Assembly: GCF_000003815.2 (NCBI RefSeq)
Contig: NW_023365749.1
Span: 192,468 to 255,580 of the forward strand
Length of the DNA stretch: 63,113 nt
DNA from: Branchiostoma floridae
Taxonomy: Eukaryota > Chordata > Leptocardii > Amphioxiformes > Branchiostomatidae
Direction of reading: 5' to 3'
The translations under genes were made by a program, and so were the position numbers. The notes under the pieces are model-generated. The model did not search any database. It was not told the origin of the DNA and was given only the letters and a program-made list of their open reading frames with translations. This document shows positions 23,201 to 31,810 of this stretch, in pieces (position 1 is the first letter of the stretch; each line of letters begins with the position of its first letter).

Positions 23201-23543
23201 GCCGTTCGGACTGGTCGGACTGGAGGCCATCGCAGCCGGAATCCCCGTCCTCATCTCTGACCAGTCGGGGCTGGCAGACCTGATCAAGGACCTTATCCAG
23301 CAGGGGAAGTGCCACGCAGACCGCAGGCACAGGATCGTGGAGACCAGCGTGAACGAGTCCGACCATGACGCAGACGTGAAGAGGTGGGCCGACAAAATTC
23401 TGGACACCCTGGAACACATCCAGTCAGAATTTGAGAAAGCAGCCAAGTTCAAGCGGGAGCTGATGGAGTCCAGGTACTGGGAGGACTCCCGCAGAACCTT
23501 CCTACAGGCCTGCGGCATCACGGGTGAATCTGCACAGCAGTAA
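4854..23543 (+). CDS. Copy A: ankyrin-Death-CARD-Roc-COR-Death-ZU5-FIIND/UPA-glycosyltransferase gene (multi-exon span)
   Basis: Whole-locus entry; domain blocks are listed separately. About 33 exons are supported by GT-AG boundaries. From 11915 to the TAA at 23541-23543, 19 exons join with compatible phases to give about 1,962 codons: Death, CARD-like, basic linker, Roc-COR, Death, ZU5, ZU5/FIIND, UPA, Pro/Ser/Thr linker, GT4-like glycosyltransferase. Twelve one-repeat ankyrin exons precede it. The join between the ankyrin part and exon 11915 is unresolved (phase 0 out, phase 1 in), so two genes are possible. ANK-Roc-COR-Death resembles DAPK1 without its kinase; ZU5-ZU5-UPA resembles PIDD1; the H...FS module resembles NLRP1/CARD8. 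A likely role is intracellular sensing with death-fold signalling, by inference from the domains. Confidence 0.72.
5814..5848. repeat. (CA)n microsatellite in ankyrin intron
   Basis: An uninterrupted CA run in the intron after the second ankyrin exon. Related CA tracts occur at about 6283-6331 and, in copy B, at about 41867-41890, at equivalent intron positions. Confidence 0.9.
6283..6331. repeat. (CA)n microsatellite in ankyrin intron
   Basis: A long CA tract in the intron after the third ankyrin exon, embedded in intron sequence homologous to that around 5814, showing that exon plus intron were duplicated together. Confidence 0.9.
6483..6925 (-). mobile_element. 3' end of a non-LTR retrotransposon (LINE)
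   Basis: On the minus strand a short open frame ([12 protein letters not shown]..., then [19 protein letters not shown] before a stop) looks like the C-terminal end of a LINE ORF2. It is followed by a 3' UTR ending in ctcaataaagccattcac. The insert is flanked by a direct repeat AGGGCT (6477-6482 and 6926-6931), and the other ankyrin introns have the uninterrupted gatcagggctctaggg. It is 5'-truncated and not functional. Confidence 0.75.
9962..10160. mobile_element. Foldback MITE fragment, copy A intron
   Basis: Carries the family motif attagacatccag...cagttactc, caagcaact and acttgaaacgtctgac, plus gaagaagagtgatggatgtcactcgaag. The same motifs occur at 18245-18350, 39762-39890, 42954-43100 and 52380-52500. 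It is not coding. Confidence 0.6.
10745..11105. mobile_element. Dispersed element with GGGCCAG/CTGGCCC ends, copy A intron
   Basis: About 360 bp starting near gtcattgggccaggacccc and ending near cctctggcccatggacta. It is homologous to 44085-44445 in copy B and to the outer ends of the large inverted repeat at 26435 and 33403. Non-coding; probably a MITE or foldback family member. Confidence 0.65.
11343..11619 (+). CDS. Copy A post-ankyrin exon(s), possible end of an ankyrin-only product
   Basis: Exon 11343-11417 (25 codons, [11 protein letters not shown]...VFQQYK) has a good acceptor and a gtaagg donor and is phase 0 after the last ankyrin exon. A strong acceptor at 11541 (tttctgcag) opens [18 protein letters not shown]..., which reaches a TAA at 11617-11619. 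Both copies keep the same frame and stop. No donor in this frame yields the phase 1 needed by the Death-domain exon at 11915. It is either a terminal exon giving a short ankyrin protein, or an exon whose true splice pattern is not visible. After the stop the frame continues as [12 protein letters not shown] up to a good gtaagt donor, which is unexplained. The function of this peptide is not recognised. Confidence 0.55.
11915..12181 (+). CDS. Copy A Death domain 1
   Basis: One exon, phase 1 in and phase 1 out, about 89 residues. [55 protein letters not shown] and a terminal [10 protein letters not shown] helix match the Death-domain pattern (W..LA..LGfs..dId, then cc..mL..W). Death domains assemble signalling platforms by homotypic contacts. 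A possible separate start is ATGG|gtaagg at 11829-11832, which would supply the phase-1 base and give M-D-ITPH; that donor is mutated to ggaagg in copy B, so it is uncertain. Confidence 0.9.
12481..13618 (+). CDS. Copy A CARD-like death-fold domain, two exons
   Basis: Exons 12481-12596 and 13478-13618 encode about 86 residues: [45 protein letters not shown] and [18 protein letters not shown]. The helix spacing and the R..s...LL..l...F..ll..L.e...hyL...I pattern fit a CARD; a DED cannot be excluded. It directly follows the first Death domain, giving two adaptor-type domains in tandem. Copy A has two extra codons (VL) in the second exon relative to copy B, probably a small slippage change at ctactagtactgatg. 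Confidence 0.8.
13875..13965 (+). CDS. Copy A short basic linker exon
   Basis: 91 nt, phase 0 to 1, about 30 residues rich in Lys, Arg and His ([18 protein letters not shown]...). It has good gcag and gtatat boundaries and is conserved in copy B at 47123-47213. It links the CARD-like domain to the Roc GTPase. No domain is recognised; a flexible or nuclear-localisation-like stretch is possible. Confidence 0.8.
14269..16074 (+). CDS. Copy A Roc GTPase plus COR domain, single exon
   Basis: 1,806 nt, phase 1 to 1, 602 codons. Roc motifs: P-loop GQTGSGKTS (about residues 38-46 of the exon), RTIGVD in switch I, DFGGHD in switch II (His where Ras-like proteins have the catalytic Gln), GTKRD as the G4 motif, and SSKSNEG near G5. 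[11 protein letters not shown] after switch II is typical of Roc. The remaining ~380 residues fit COR ([32 protein letters not shown]). ROCO proteins use Roc-COR as a dimerising GTP switch; MFHAS1 and DAPK1 are relatives. No kinase or LRR is present. The exon is intact, with no stop or frameshift. Confidence 0.95.
16355..16617 (+). CDS. Copy A Death domain 2
   Basis: 263 nt, phase 1 to 0, 88 residues. [40 protein letters not shown] and [20 protein letters not shown] followed by LVGALKNM match a canonical six-helix Death domain. It follows COR directly, as in DAPK1. In PIDD1 and UNC5 a Death domain is held by ZU5-UPA; here it lies N-terminal of the ZU5 pair. Confidence 0.93.
17010..18227 (+). 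CDS. Copy A ZU5 domain 1, with internal duplication and acidic repeat
   Basis: Exons 17010-17083, 17299-17741 and 18069-18227. Visible ZU5/FIIND features: [42 protein letters not shown] and [20 protein letters not shown]. The middle exon is 225 nt longer than in copy B: WSAEPW...EPxEID occurs twice (from 17387 and from 17612), separated by a trinucleotide-derived run of Gln-Ser-Asp/Gln-Leu-Asp triplets at 17491-17607. The frame stays open, but the insertion falls inside the beta fold and may disable it. Where FIIND domains have His and Phe-Ser, this domain has Cys (VACMND) and Arg-Val (DARVGPVG), so self-cleavage is not expected. Confidence 0.85.
17169..17206. repeat. (TA)n microsatellite, copy A intron
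   Basis: A TA run in the intron between the first two ZU5-1 exons. The equivalent tract in copy B is longer, at about 50553-50610. Confidence 0.9.
17491..17607 (+). repeat. Coding trinucleotide-type repeat (Gln-Ser/Leu-Asp)n
   Basis: About thirteen 9-nt units of the cagtcagat/cagttagat type, in frame inside the ZU5-1 exon of copy A and absent from copy B. It joins two near-copies of a 36-codon segment. The length is likely to be polymorphic. Confidence 0.95.
18245..18350. mobile_element. Foldback MITE fragment in copy A intron
   Basis: attagacatccaggtaatgag, then cagttactcaagcaactgga and ttgaataactgttatcttgag form the same foldback motif as at 39762-39890, here shortened. Copy B holds a different remnant at 52380-52500. 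Confidence 0.55.
18514..18910 (+). CDS. Copy A inter-ZU5 helical linker, two exons
   Basis: Exons 18514-18617 (phase 1 to 0) and 18837-18910 (phase 0 to 2). They encode [20 protein letters not shown]...TVRRMFV and [20 protein letters not shown]. The first part is probably helical; the second is acidic and low complexity. Both are conserved in copy B. No catalytic motif is seen. They separate the two ZU5 domains. Confidence 0.85.
19148..19857 (+). CDS. Copy A ZU5 domain 2, FIIND-like, and start of UPA
   Basis: Exons 19148-19386 and 19607-19857. Features: [56 protein letters not shown], then GFSAVKR and [10 protein letters not shown]. This order matches the FIIND/ZU5 fold (w..vGPlFdiq....v..l.LPHfv.l, then vaHf, then FS). 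His at 19636-19638 and Phe-Ser at 19723-19728 occupy the places of the His and the F/S cleavage pair of NLRP1 and CARD8. PIDD1 also self-cleaves at F/S in ZU5. Both residues are kept in copy B. Self-cleavage is inferred, not shown; the residue before F is Gly here. Confidence 0.88.
20086..20201. repeat. (AATAG)n pentanucleotide repeat
   Basis: More than twenty near-perfect aatag units in a copy A intron. The matching intron in copy B is only about 120 nt and lacks it, so the repeat and surrounding ~400 bp arose, or were lost, after the duplication. Confidence 0.95.
20401..20862 (+). CDS. Copy A UPA domain, two exons
   Basis: Exons 20401-20547 and 20691-20862 (with the end of 19607-19857) encode about 130 residues: [63 protein letters not shown]. 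Position directly after ZU5, length and alternating beta pattern fit UPA, the domain shared by UNC5, PIDD and ankyrins. In NLRP1/CARD8 the UPA remains attached to the C-terminal effector after cleavage; here the downstream effector is the glycosyltransferase. Confidence 0.8.
21065..21771 (+). CDS. Copy A Pro/Ser/Thr linker, three repeated exons
   Basis: Exons 21065-21175, 21418-21510 and 21679-21771, all phase 1 to 1, so any can be skipped or added without a frame change. Each begins (E)xPS(S)TSxPxxxS and ends in TxPT or TRPT. The flanking introns are also similar (aagtgacc, attcatatcattcgag), so exon and intron were duplicated together. This is a low-complexity tether between UPA and the glycosyltransferase. 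Confidence 0.88.
22297..23543 (+). CDS. Copy A C-terminal GT4-like glycosyltransferase domain
   Basis: One exon of 1,247 nt from the acceptor cccacag to TAA; about 414 residues. N-terminal Rossmann half: [20 protein letters not shown] with the GG glycine loop. C-terminal half: [10 protein letters not shown] and KGHTLAAG, then [19 protein letters not shown], containing E-x7-E (codons at 23199 and 23223), the hallmark of retaining GT-B enzymes of family GT4. Full GT-B length. Acceptor and donor substrates are unknown. Fusion of a GT4 domain to a death-fold/ZU5-UPA protein is unusual; the phase 1 entry shared with the linker exons shows it is part of this gene. Confidence 0.92.
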
Positions 23544-23765
23544 GGGCAGATTTTAAGAACACCACTTAATTCAAGCGGGAGTATACAGGCCTTCGGCTAC
23601 ATCACAGATTTGCACATCAGTAGGGGCAGAAGGACGGGAAATATGCGAGAAGTTTATCTGTCCTGGTAGAAATCATTCTCAAACAGGTGAATCTGTAATT
23701 GCCCACACAATGAAAATGGGACTTGCAAAGGGATGGCTGTAAAGCCCTTCTTTCATACTCTCCGA

Positions 23766-23961
23766 GCAGAGGTTTGGCTCCGGCTGTTTTTTTACGTATT
23801 TTTAGTCGTTTTCATCAGGCTTTCTATATACAGTATTTTGTCATGTTTCTTGACGTCCGCCGTCCGCGAGACATCAAAAAAGAGTAAAGAATAGAAAGCC
23901 TGATAAAAACGACTACAAAACTTTTTTAAAAAACAGCAGGAGCCTAACGGCTAACCACTGC
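23766..23961. mobile_element. MITE with ~70-bp terminal inverted repeats (family GCAGAGGTTAGGCTCC), copy 1
   Basis: Left end gcagaggtttggctccggct...gtcgttttcatcaggctttctat; right end is its imperfect reverse complement (atagaaagcctgataaaaac...ctaaccactgc). The same family is at 59286-59723 and 61754-61922. Non-autonomous DNA element; no transposase. Confidence 0.85.
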
Positions 23962-25281
23962 TTTAATAGTACTTCTTTCACTCCGCTTGTACGTCAAGGC
24001 TTCACTACCTTTCAGAATTGGGGGCACAAAAAACTTTGTGCAACTTGATCCAAGTGCCTGTGTACTATGTAAGGTGTGCTGTCTTTATGAGATGACGCCA
24101 CAGAAACACTGGATTGTCATTGCCTTGAAAAAGGCTGTTGCCGTTTAGTCGAAAGTCCCACTTTCATTATCGGTGTAGGAAAGTATAAAGGTTAAACCTG
24201 TTTTAGAATGAAAACAGTTTTGTAAGACTTACCAATTAGAATCGGTATGCTTTGCAGTTCTATATGTATCAAGAAGTCATATTTGGTTGTTAAGAGTGTG
24301 TAGAAGTTAGTAATACCATGCTTGGCGGTATGCTGTTTTATTTGCCGTCACGGTGGTTAAGAAATGTGTTGGTGATGGGTTTTATTTTACATAAGACAAT
24401 GTATTTCATATTCGTATTTCAAACGTTTAACATATAAGCTATGAGTCATCAATCTTTTGTAATACCTTTACCTTTAGATTTATATGTCAATAACCATTGA
24501 ACTTTCAAAACTTCCAGTTTAGTTTTGAAACTTGAAACATGTTGAATAGTTTAGGTTTAACCATTACATTTTTCCAAGCCCAAACGTCTTTAATTTTGTG
24601 AGTTATCAGCTTTGTAAGAATATGCATGCTAGATTCATATGCAAAGCACATATTGCCTAAACAGCTAGTTGAGTATTAGTTGAGAAGATAAGTTGAGCTA
24701 AACGACACATACTAGTATAACATGGAGATGATCTGTCAGATCCTGTGGTTTCTCTACACCATTGCAACATAACAGTGTTTATTTGCAAAATCATGCCCGA
24801 AGGCTAATTGCGCAAGGACTAAGAGAAGTAGATAGTGTGATACATAAAACTATTGTCTAATCAACTATATGATACTATGAATGCTATTGTCGGGTTTGAT
24901 TTCTTCTTTGAAGGCAGTGGTTAATGAACCGTCCCACGTTTTGTATGATGGTGGGGTTTTGTGCTTTTTGTAGAAATATAGTCTTTTGGTGATCTCTTAG
25001 GTGGTAAACATATATCAGTTGTCTAGATTTCTTGTGGTACACGAAAAGTATTAAAAGATCACCTTACATGAAAGTACACGCACCTGTTCATCATAGAAAG
25101 GTGCAAGCTGAGTGCAAACGGAATTTTCTGAATACTATACTCAAGATTTTGTAAATGAAGTTTCCTTATAGTTTATCCAATATGTTTTTTAAAACTTAAA
25201 AAATTAACTGTCTGAGAAAGTGTAGGTCTTAGGGCAGAGTAGCTTTGTTTTGTTTCGTGCAGTTGTTTTTGCAACATAACT

Positions 25282-25287
25282 AATAAA
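25282..25287 (+). promoter_or_regulatory. Candidate polyadenylation signal, copy A
   Basis: AATAAA in the context acataactaataaact, about 1.74 kb after the stop. The same hexamer and context are kept at 60830-60835 in copy B. Conservation supports it, but no transcript evidence is available. Confidence 0.45.
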
Positions 25288-25700
25288 CTAATCATCAAAC
25301 CCACGCGGTTTCTAGAGATCTGATTTTTTAAATTAGATGATAACAGTTTTTTAATGACTACAGATCGTTAGAAGATATAGTCGATTTGCTATCATGAGTT
25401 TGTAGTTTTCATTCATCATCATGCGCATGAAAAACATAGATTCATTGCAGTGGTATGTACCAAAAGTGCTGTATTTTCTCATATAGAAAAAATAATGCAA
25501 GGGGCAATGAAACCTGATGACGCAATCCATATAACCCAAAAATCATATCTGGAATTCTTTAATGGCCATCTATTAATATTCGTAACGGCTCCATTATAAT
25601 ATTCTTTCTTGATTCATTAATAAGAAAACAATGGAAAGTCAAAATGCCAATTTAGCCAGGTAGTAAACGGTTTCTGTTACGTTAGGCGAGGTCACCGGCG

Positions 25701-25781
25701 ATGAAGGGTGGAAACAAGGCTGCTTCATTTCTGATCGCCTTGACCGTGCTGGCAGCGAGTTTGGAGACCGGACAGACTTAG
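25701..25781 (+). pseudogene. Signal-peptide first exon of a downstream gene, copy A (donor lost)
   Basis: ATG opens MKGGNKAASFLIALTVLAAS then LETGQT and a TAG. Basic N-terminus, hydrophobic core and small residues are a textbook secretory signal peptide. In copy B (61553) the frame runs to a caaa|gttagt splice donor; here that site reads cagacttagtt, so the donor is gone. The rest of the gene is not found after this copy. Probably a duplicated, decaying 5' exon. Confidence 0.6.
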
Positions 25782-25850
25782 TTAATAGTTAATAGCTCTG
25801 ATGAATTCGTTTAGCAGCTGATTTTAGCAGACCATTTGGCGGCCTATTTC

Positions 25851-26434
25851 CTCAAATAAATACTCAATTAATCCCACTGTAACTCCGTAATCAAATCCAG
25901 CACGTAGGATTTGATGCAATTCTACCTAGATAGTCTATAAGTTAACTTCCTTAAGATAAATTTCAGACAGACGTTTTGTTTCTATGTTAACAACTGAGCT
26001 GAGGCGGGAAGTTAAACTCATGACTTTTAAGCAATTATAGATAAGCTATCAAATACACACGCCTCATTTTGTTCGTGAAAAAATGGCTTTGGCAACAAAT
26101 ATGAAGCACCTCAAGTTCTCTCCACTAGGCGTTGCTATTATGGTAGTTTTGTATTTTAAAGACTGACACAAATTGTCAGGTAAATGATAGTTTTACACAT
26201 TTTGTTTACATTAATAAAAAAACTAACTTTAACTGTAAATAATTAAATATGCAATTTTAAAGAATCTATACCATCTATTCAATCAGCAAAGGAATGTGAA
26301 AAGTCGAATCTAATGCTAGATTTACTCTAGCCAGAAATTGGCTGCAAAGTCCGCTGCTAATAGGGCCTTCACACGGAAACCGAATTAGCAGGAATCAAGC
26401 AGAACCAACCGGAATGAAGTATGTGTAAAATCCA
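25851..26434. other. Intergenic spacer after unit A
   Basis: AT-rich, no exon or domain seen. At 26364-26425 a ggccttcacacgg...gaattagcaggaat stretch resembles the terminus of the element at 33456-33897, suggesting the large inverted repeat was inserted into, or next to, that family. Confidence 0.5.
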
Positions 26435-27871
26435 TAGTCCATGGGCCAGCACCCGAAATTTCACATATCGGTACCCTCCGGGGTGGCAAATTCTCCTTGC
26501 TATTTTTGAATAGTAGAAGGCCTGTGGCATATGTTTTGACGTGATAGCCATTCTGGTATGGTAGCTTTCTACCGGCTATCAGCCTTCAAACCTATCACCA
26601 CCTAAATGATCTGGAAATTTCGTGTCTTAAACAAGGGGGAGGGGCAAAATATTAAACATCAATATTTTTCAATGAAAATTCACATGCTAGTAGAACCTGC
26701 TAAGAGGATCATAAAAATATTTTTAGATTTTCGGTTTTGTGATTCAACACAAAATTATGACCGCCTAAAATCAGATTTTTTGACGATTTTCTGGTGAAAA
26801 ATATATACTTTATTTTCCAATATCGTTCATATACTCACATTACCTATGGGGCCTTGCCTGATGAGTTAGACTTACCGTCCATATCATTCCCTGCATATTA
26901 AACTTTAAATGATCGAAATCCGTCAATGAAATCCGGAGATATGAATGTGTGAAGAATGTCACATCTGCCAGCTGATAGTGACAATATCGTTGCTAAGGCC
27001 GTTGCTAAGGCTGTTGCTAAGGAGGTTTCAGATCGTACTCCACAGCAAAACTGATACAAAGAACTTACTTTTCTGTTGTATTTTGCTCTGATTACATCAG
27101 TAGAAGTACAAGGAATAGTGTTAAAATGTTAAACATTTAACAGATGCGGAAATGTGTTTTTTTTACGTCATGTCTTTCAGAATCATTAGCAAAACTGTTG
27201 CTAAGGCCGTTGCTAAGGGGGTCCTCAGTCATGTTTCAAGCAAATGAACAGTAGATAGTCAAGTTCTCTGACACGTGATTTTGCTCCTGTCATCTTGTAA
27301 ATCATGAATAATTGTGAAAAATATCATAATTGATTAGAAATGTTAACTTGGGCTCTACATGGGGGTTATAAGGATACCTGAAAATGAATTACCTTCATTT
27401 TACACATTAAAAATGCTCTTTTACGTCATTTAATAGATGCCTTACTAAAATTCACAGCGTATACGTATATCTAGTATATCGTACACAATGAAAAAGGCTC
27501 TGCATGGGGGTTACCAGGGCTCCACATATGTGACACTGTTGAATACACAGGACAAGTGGGTACAGGACTGCGTCATGCATATCAAAATTCATCTAGAAAC
27601 AAGACCTTCATCTAGAAACAAGACCATAACAAAAGGTCTAGAGCAAGGCTAATCTGGAATGAAAAAAGTATATTGTACTTTTCTTTATCAATTGTATACT
27701 ATTCATCAATGAGGGTATATCGATATAAAAGTAGGCATATCTAGACATGTCTGTATAACGTCCTTGACTCTATATTAGGTATAGTAAAGGTTTGCTGCTT
27801 TGAACAAACTGCAGTACACTTAGTCTAATGGTGTGTTATTATGCTTGACCATTCATTCATTTGTTAACATA

Positions 27872-28566
27872 GAGTCCATTCCAAGACACCATGCGGATGT
27901 TTGTGGCCATTGTTTAGAATTGATTTTAAAGTTTTGTAATTATATGTCCAGGACATTTGATACTTCAGAAATATTTGTAACACTGTTTCAACTTTATAAA
28001 TATTTCCCTGGTCCTGTAAAACTTTGGAAATATTCATCGTGTGGAATTGGATACTTCTAATGGTTTCTAAATAATGATAACAGCATTCTACCATTATTTA
28101 CCATTTTCTACCATTTTTTGTAAATGGTTCAGTGGGCTGGGAAGATAGCAATTCACACATCCTTGCAAATTATGGTTGGGTGCCATGCAACAATGGCCTA
28201 CCACAAAGGATCCACCAGTGCCCAGCAGTGAACTCTAAAAATAAACAGATACAACAATAGGGCTTACTTTTATGGGGGCAATAAACTAATCTTACCATTT
28301 GGCCAGGTTTACCATTTTTTGTAAATATTTGTAAATGTGAAATAATCACACAGAGGTTTCACAATTATTCTAAATAAAGACATTTTGTACAGTTACTTTA
28401 AAAATGTTTTTAAAATATTCAAAGGAATTCAAATATATGAGTACTTTCTTAGTCAATTTTTTAAAAATAATTTAATTATTGTGGCTCAGATATTCTTTTA
28501 TTCAAAATGATTCAGACTAATTATAAATATCGCCTAAAAACCCTCATGGTGTCTTGGAATGGACTC
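27872..28566. mobile_element. TA-flanked MITE with 23-bp perfect TIRs
   Basis: GAGTCCATTCCAAGACACCA at 27872 and its reverse complement ending at 28566, each bounded by TA (27870-27871 and 28567-28568). It is 695 bp with no transposase. TA target duplication fits the Tc1/mariner superfamily. Confidence 0.8.
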
Positions 28567-28569
28567 TAA

Positions 28570-30090
28570 GGGCAAACCAAAAGCAAAGTTTATAACAAAA
28601 TTTTCATGTATGGAAATCCGTTAGAATGGAGCAGTGTAATATCTGGTGTAAAATGTAGCTAACTGCAATAGCTAGAAGATTCTGGCAGGCTTAAGACTTG
28701 ACATACTGGATACAAAACTACCCATGCCTTTTTACACTGTTGTAAAAATTAAACTACAAAACTTACAACCTACAAATTTCCACATGTGCATCTGCCTAGG
28801 ACTAGGATGGTCTCCAATGCCTAAGGGAATTTTCTGTGTCATTGAGCCTGTAATAGGCACATGAAAATGGTCAGATATACGTTTTAGTTGCCTTTTATAG
28901 CTTTACCGATTTGAGGCCTTAAGTTTTTGCCTGTTCGCAAAAAATGAAGTCTTCAAACATTACAAGATGACTGTAGGCAATATGTTAGTATATACATAGT
29001 TGTCTTTCACAGTGCCTGCCACTCGCCTTCCTCCTCTATCACCTCCATACAAGGACATAACGTCCTTCGTCGGAATCAACTGACATTTTGAGTCACAAGT
29101 GGAAATAACAGTCGGACTTCCTCTTGTTCAACGTTGGGCATATCTGAGATACTGGTCAGAGGGAACGTTCATATAAAAAGTTGCCACACATTGTATTCTT
29201 TACAGTTGTTGTGCAATAAAGTTCTATCTATAAAAATTAGACATTTTATACAATGTAAGAAAATGGGCATGTCTCCTGTCAGAAAGAAGGTGATGTGACT
29301 TGTGTGTGACCAAGGGGACCAGTTCCAACCGGTGTCGCGATTGTCCTTGTTGGTAGGTCATGTGTCTGTGGCACTGTGGTAAAGGTCACCACTTCTCTGA
29401 CCACAACACCAAAGGCTTTCCAGTCTCGCATGTCTTCATCAGGTTAAAACAAGAAATTCTTCCATGTCTTCACATCTTCTTAACTTTCTTTTGCATTACC
29501 TGTTTGTTTCGCTGTTGGGCTATTCTACAGCCCGTATGCCTCCATCTGACCGTATGCCTTCAACAGTTTAGACTCCATGTTTTTCATAACATACCGTCTT
29601 AGGTGAGTCTTCATTGATGCTATCTGGCGGTCGCACATGCCCTTACCGCTTGTTGAGGCAAAATCAGCACAGTATCCGACACTGTCTCATCTCAAAACAC
29701 TTAAGACAACAAGATGGCAAAATTTCAAAATAGACACCATGAACTTTACAATAATTGAAGCAATACAGCATGGTATCATAGCTGAATTCGTTTATAAAAT
29801 TTTGCAGCAGTTGGAACACCATTTTTCCTTATCTACTTGCATAAGTTTTTGCTTTTATTTCTTGACATTTATTTCTTGCCAGCATATTTTGTGCAATTAT
29901 TCGCGTGGTGCGAAGTTATCCAGCTGGACTGCAAAGGTTTGGGATTTGGGGATTCCGTGCAATTAACTATAACTGAACTATTCAAAACTACCAGTAAATA
30001 TAGTTGACACTTGTGTTCCTCTGTGATAAGGCCTTTCTTCTCAAACATTTTGTACTTAGTTAATAAACATCTTTTGTACTTTTAAAAAGA
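28570..30090. other. Centre of the large inverted repeat; no gene seen
   Basis: Only short frames without domain signatures (for example 29360-29602 and 29637-29966). The stretch 29890-29966 (gcgaagttatccagctggac... to ggggattccgtgcaattaac) is an inverted partial copy of the interior of the MITE at 30094-30267. Confidence 0.5.
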
Positions 30091-30093
30091 CTA

Positions 30094-30267
30094 CAGTAGA
30101 AGCCAGTTAATTGCACAGCGGATTACCGTACACTTCTGTTAATTGCACTGAATCCCCAAATCTCAAACCGGTGCAGTCCAGCTGGATAACTTCACATTAT
30201 TGCACCATGTGGATAATTGCACGAAATACGCTTGCAATTGGGGTGTGCAATTAAGCGGCTTCTACTG
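30094..30267. mobile_element. TA-flanked pogo/mariner-type MITE
   Basis: CAGTAGAAGCCaGTTAATTGCA at the left end and TGCAATTAAgCGGCTTCTACTG at the right, with TA on both sides (30092-30093 and 30268-30269). It is 174 bp with no coding capacity. Confidence 0.85.
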
Positions 30268-30269
30268 TA

Positions 30270-31810
30270 TTTCACAGCCCTTGCTTTATTTCCAATGATG
30301 TATTTGCATCTGTAAGTACCAACAACTGTAGCTGCAGTACAATGAAATCAAAACAAGGGTTGTGAAAAAAATTACTAGTATCTTTATCCAGTACGCGTAC
30401 GCGTACCAATATGAACATTAGAATACTATTGTCTATCTCAGCTCATCGTTCACAATGGCTATTGTTGTTATTAGTAAGTTCAAGTCCTCCGTGAATCACT
30501 TATTGGTGGCGCCCATCTCCATTCCTTATTCCTTAGTCCACAAGGGTGTTCAAATTACTACAGTGGGGCATGTCTGCTCTTAGTAGTGCGTGTTTGTGTG
30601 TACTACAGTATGTATTAAACTGACATACGCTGTCCTGAATGCTGAGTGCCTAGCAGAGAAGGCAGTGTGTCCTTGTTTGTCTTTGGTATGGCACGGTTGG
30701 AGATTAAACTCACACCATCTCACCCGCAGTATACTCTAATTGATCAAGAAGTGTGCACAAACTTTCAAGTAAGTTACGAATTTCATTTTATTACTCACCT
30801 CAAGTTTGCAATTGGTCTTCCTAAATAAATTCTCAATATGAAATAGCTCCACATCTATGTGATCTGTATCTTATATGTCCATACAGAGCCCTTCTCATTA
30901 TTGTGACCAGATTAAGTTTACACAATGGTTTAGTAAGTAGCATACCTAACTTTACATTAAAGAGAGTAACGATAAAAGGTTTAAAACCCACCCATTTCTC
31001 TTTCAAATGTCTCTATATCCCCCATGTAAAAACTAAATCAATATATCTAATTTATTGTAGCATTATGGCAGTTATGTGTGGTTTTCACACAGCTACACAA
31101 AAAGTCTCCATAACTTACCTCCATAGTGAAACATCACTTACCTTATTCATCATGCATGGTCCCAAACCCAAAAAAGCCGCTAATACCTTGATATGGCTCA
31201 CCTTATGTGTGGCTCAATAACACAACAATTCATATTTCTTTATTAAGTAGATTTTCCTCTTTCCATCAACAATAACACATACACCAGTTGCATTACCTTC
31301 AATGTAAAGAGTAAGCATGGTAAGTACTGTATTACGCCTTAGAAATGACCAAAATTCTGAGAGATTAAAACTCTGCTTTTAGTCAATCAGGTAACCCCCT
31401 ATGAAGCATTGAATTTCAGAGGATGTATCCTCTGAAATTCAATGCTTCATCGTCACCTGTTGGTCTGTAAAATTAGGAACTCATTTCCTATGTGATAATA
31501 AAAAACTTCTTCACATCTTTATCACATCTATGAGGGTAGCCATCGCAATTTTAGTAATTTTCGGCGATAAATTGTTCGATTTTGAAGGGCCTCTTAGGGC
31601 AGCCCCAAGCCTCAATATCAGAAAAACTTGAGGGTTAGCTCCACATACCTATCACACATACAAAGAATTACTTATAATTTGGCTGACCCCAACCTTCCGA
31701 CCTCAGCATAGTTTGTCTAGTTTCTCCTGCAATTATATTTTTGATGGTGCTCATCTGTACAAAAGTCAAGAAGACTAAAAGTAGCAAAATTACGTGTCGA
31801 AGAACTTGAC
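30270..31810. other. AT-rich spacer inside the inverted repeat; no gene seen
   Basis: Frames at 30646-30828 and 30903-31220 show no recognisable protein features. The one striking structure is the 50-bp palindrome at 31401-31450. Confidence 0.5.
31401..31450. repeat. Perfect 24-bp-arm palindrome
   Basis: ATGAAGCATTGAATTTCAGA plus ggat, a 2-base gt spacer, then the exact reverse complement. It would form a very stable hairpin or cruciform. No flanking T-run and no gene nearby, so it is unlikely to be a terminator. Confidence 0.95.

Larger units (their letters stand above)
23544..25290 (+). other. Copy A 3' region / likely 3' UTR
   Basis: No ORF of note. The sequence stays alignable to 59060-60840 in copy B outside mobile elements. 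A MITE lies at 23766-23961. Conservation ends soon after an AATAAA at 25282-25287, consistent with a 3' UTR of about 1.7 kb. Confidence 0.5.
1741..25850 (+). repeat. Segmental duplication unit A
   Basis: Homologous to 36590-61712 in the same orientation. Homology starts at the tttacttg(g/a)ctatataacttgaatgaacacca motif (about 1765 and 36612) and ends near ggcggcctatttcct (about 25840 and 61700). Paired landmarks: first ankyrin exon 4872/40217, Roc-COR exon 14269/47514, glycosyltransferase exon 22297/57813, signal-peptide exon 25701/61553. The offset varies from about 33.2 to 35.9 kb because each unit gained or lost ankyrin exons and mobile elements. Coding exons are much more similar than introns. 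Confidence 0.9.

Noticed and set aside
29637-29966. 109-codon ORF in the centre of the large inverted repeat
   Set aside because: AT-rich, no domain, and its end overlaps an inverted copy of a MITE interior.
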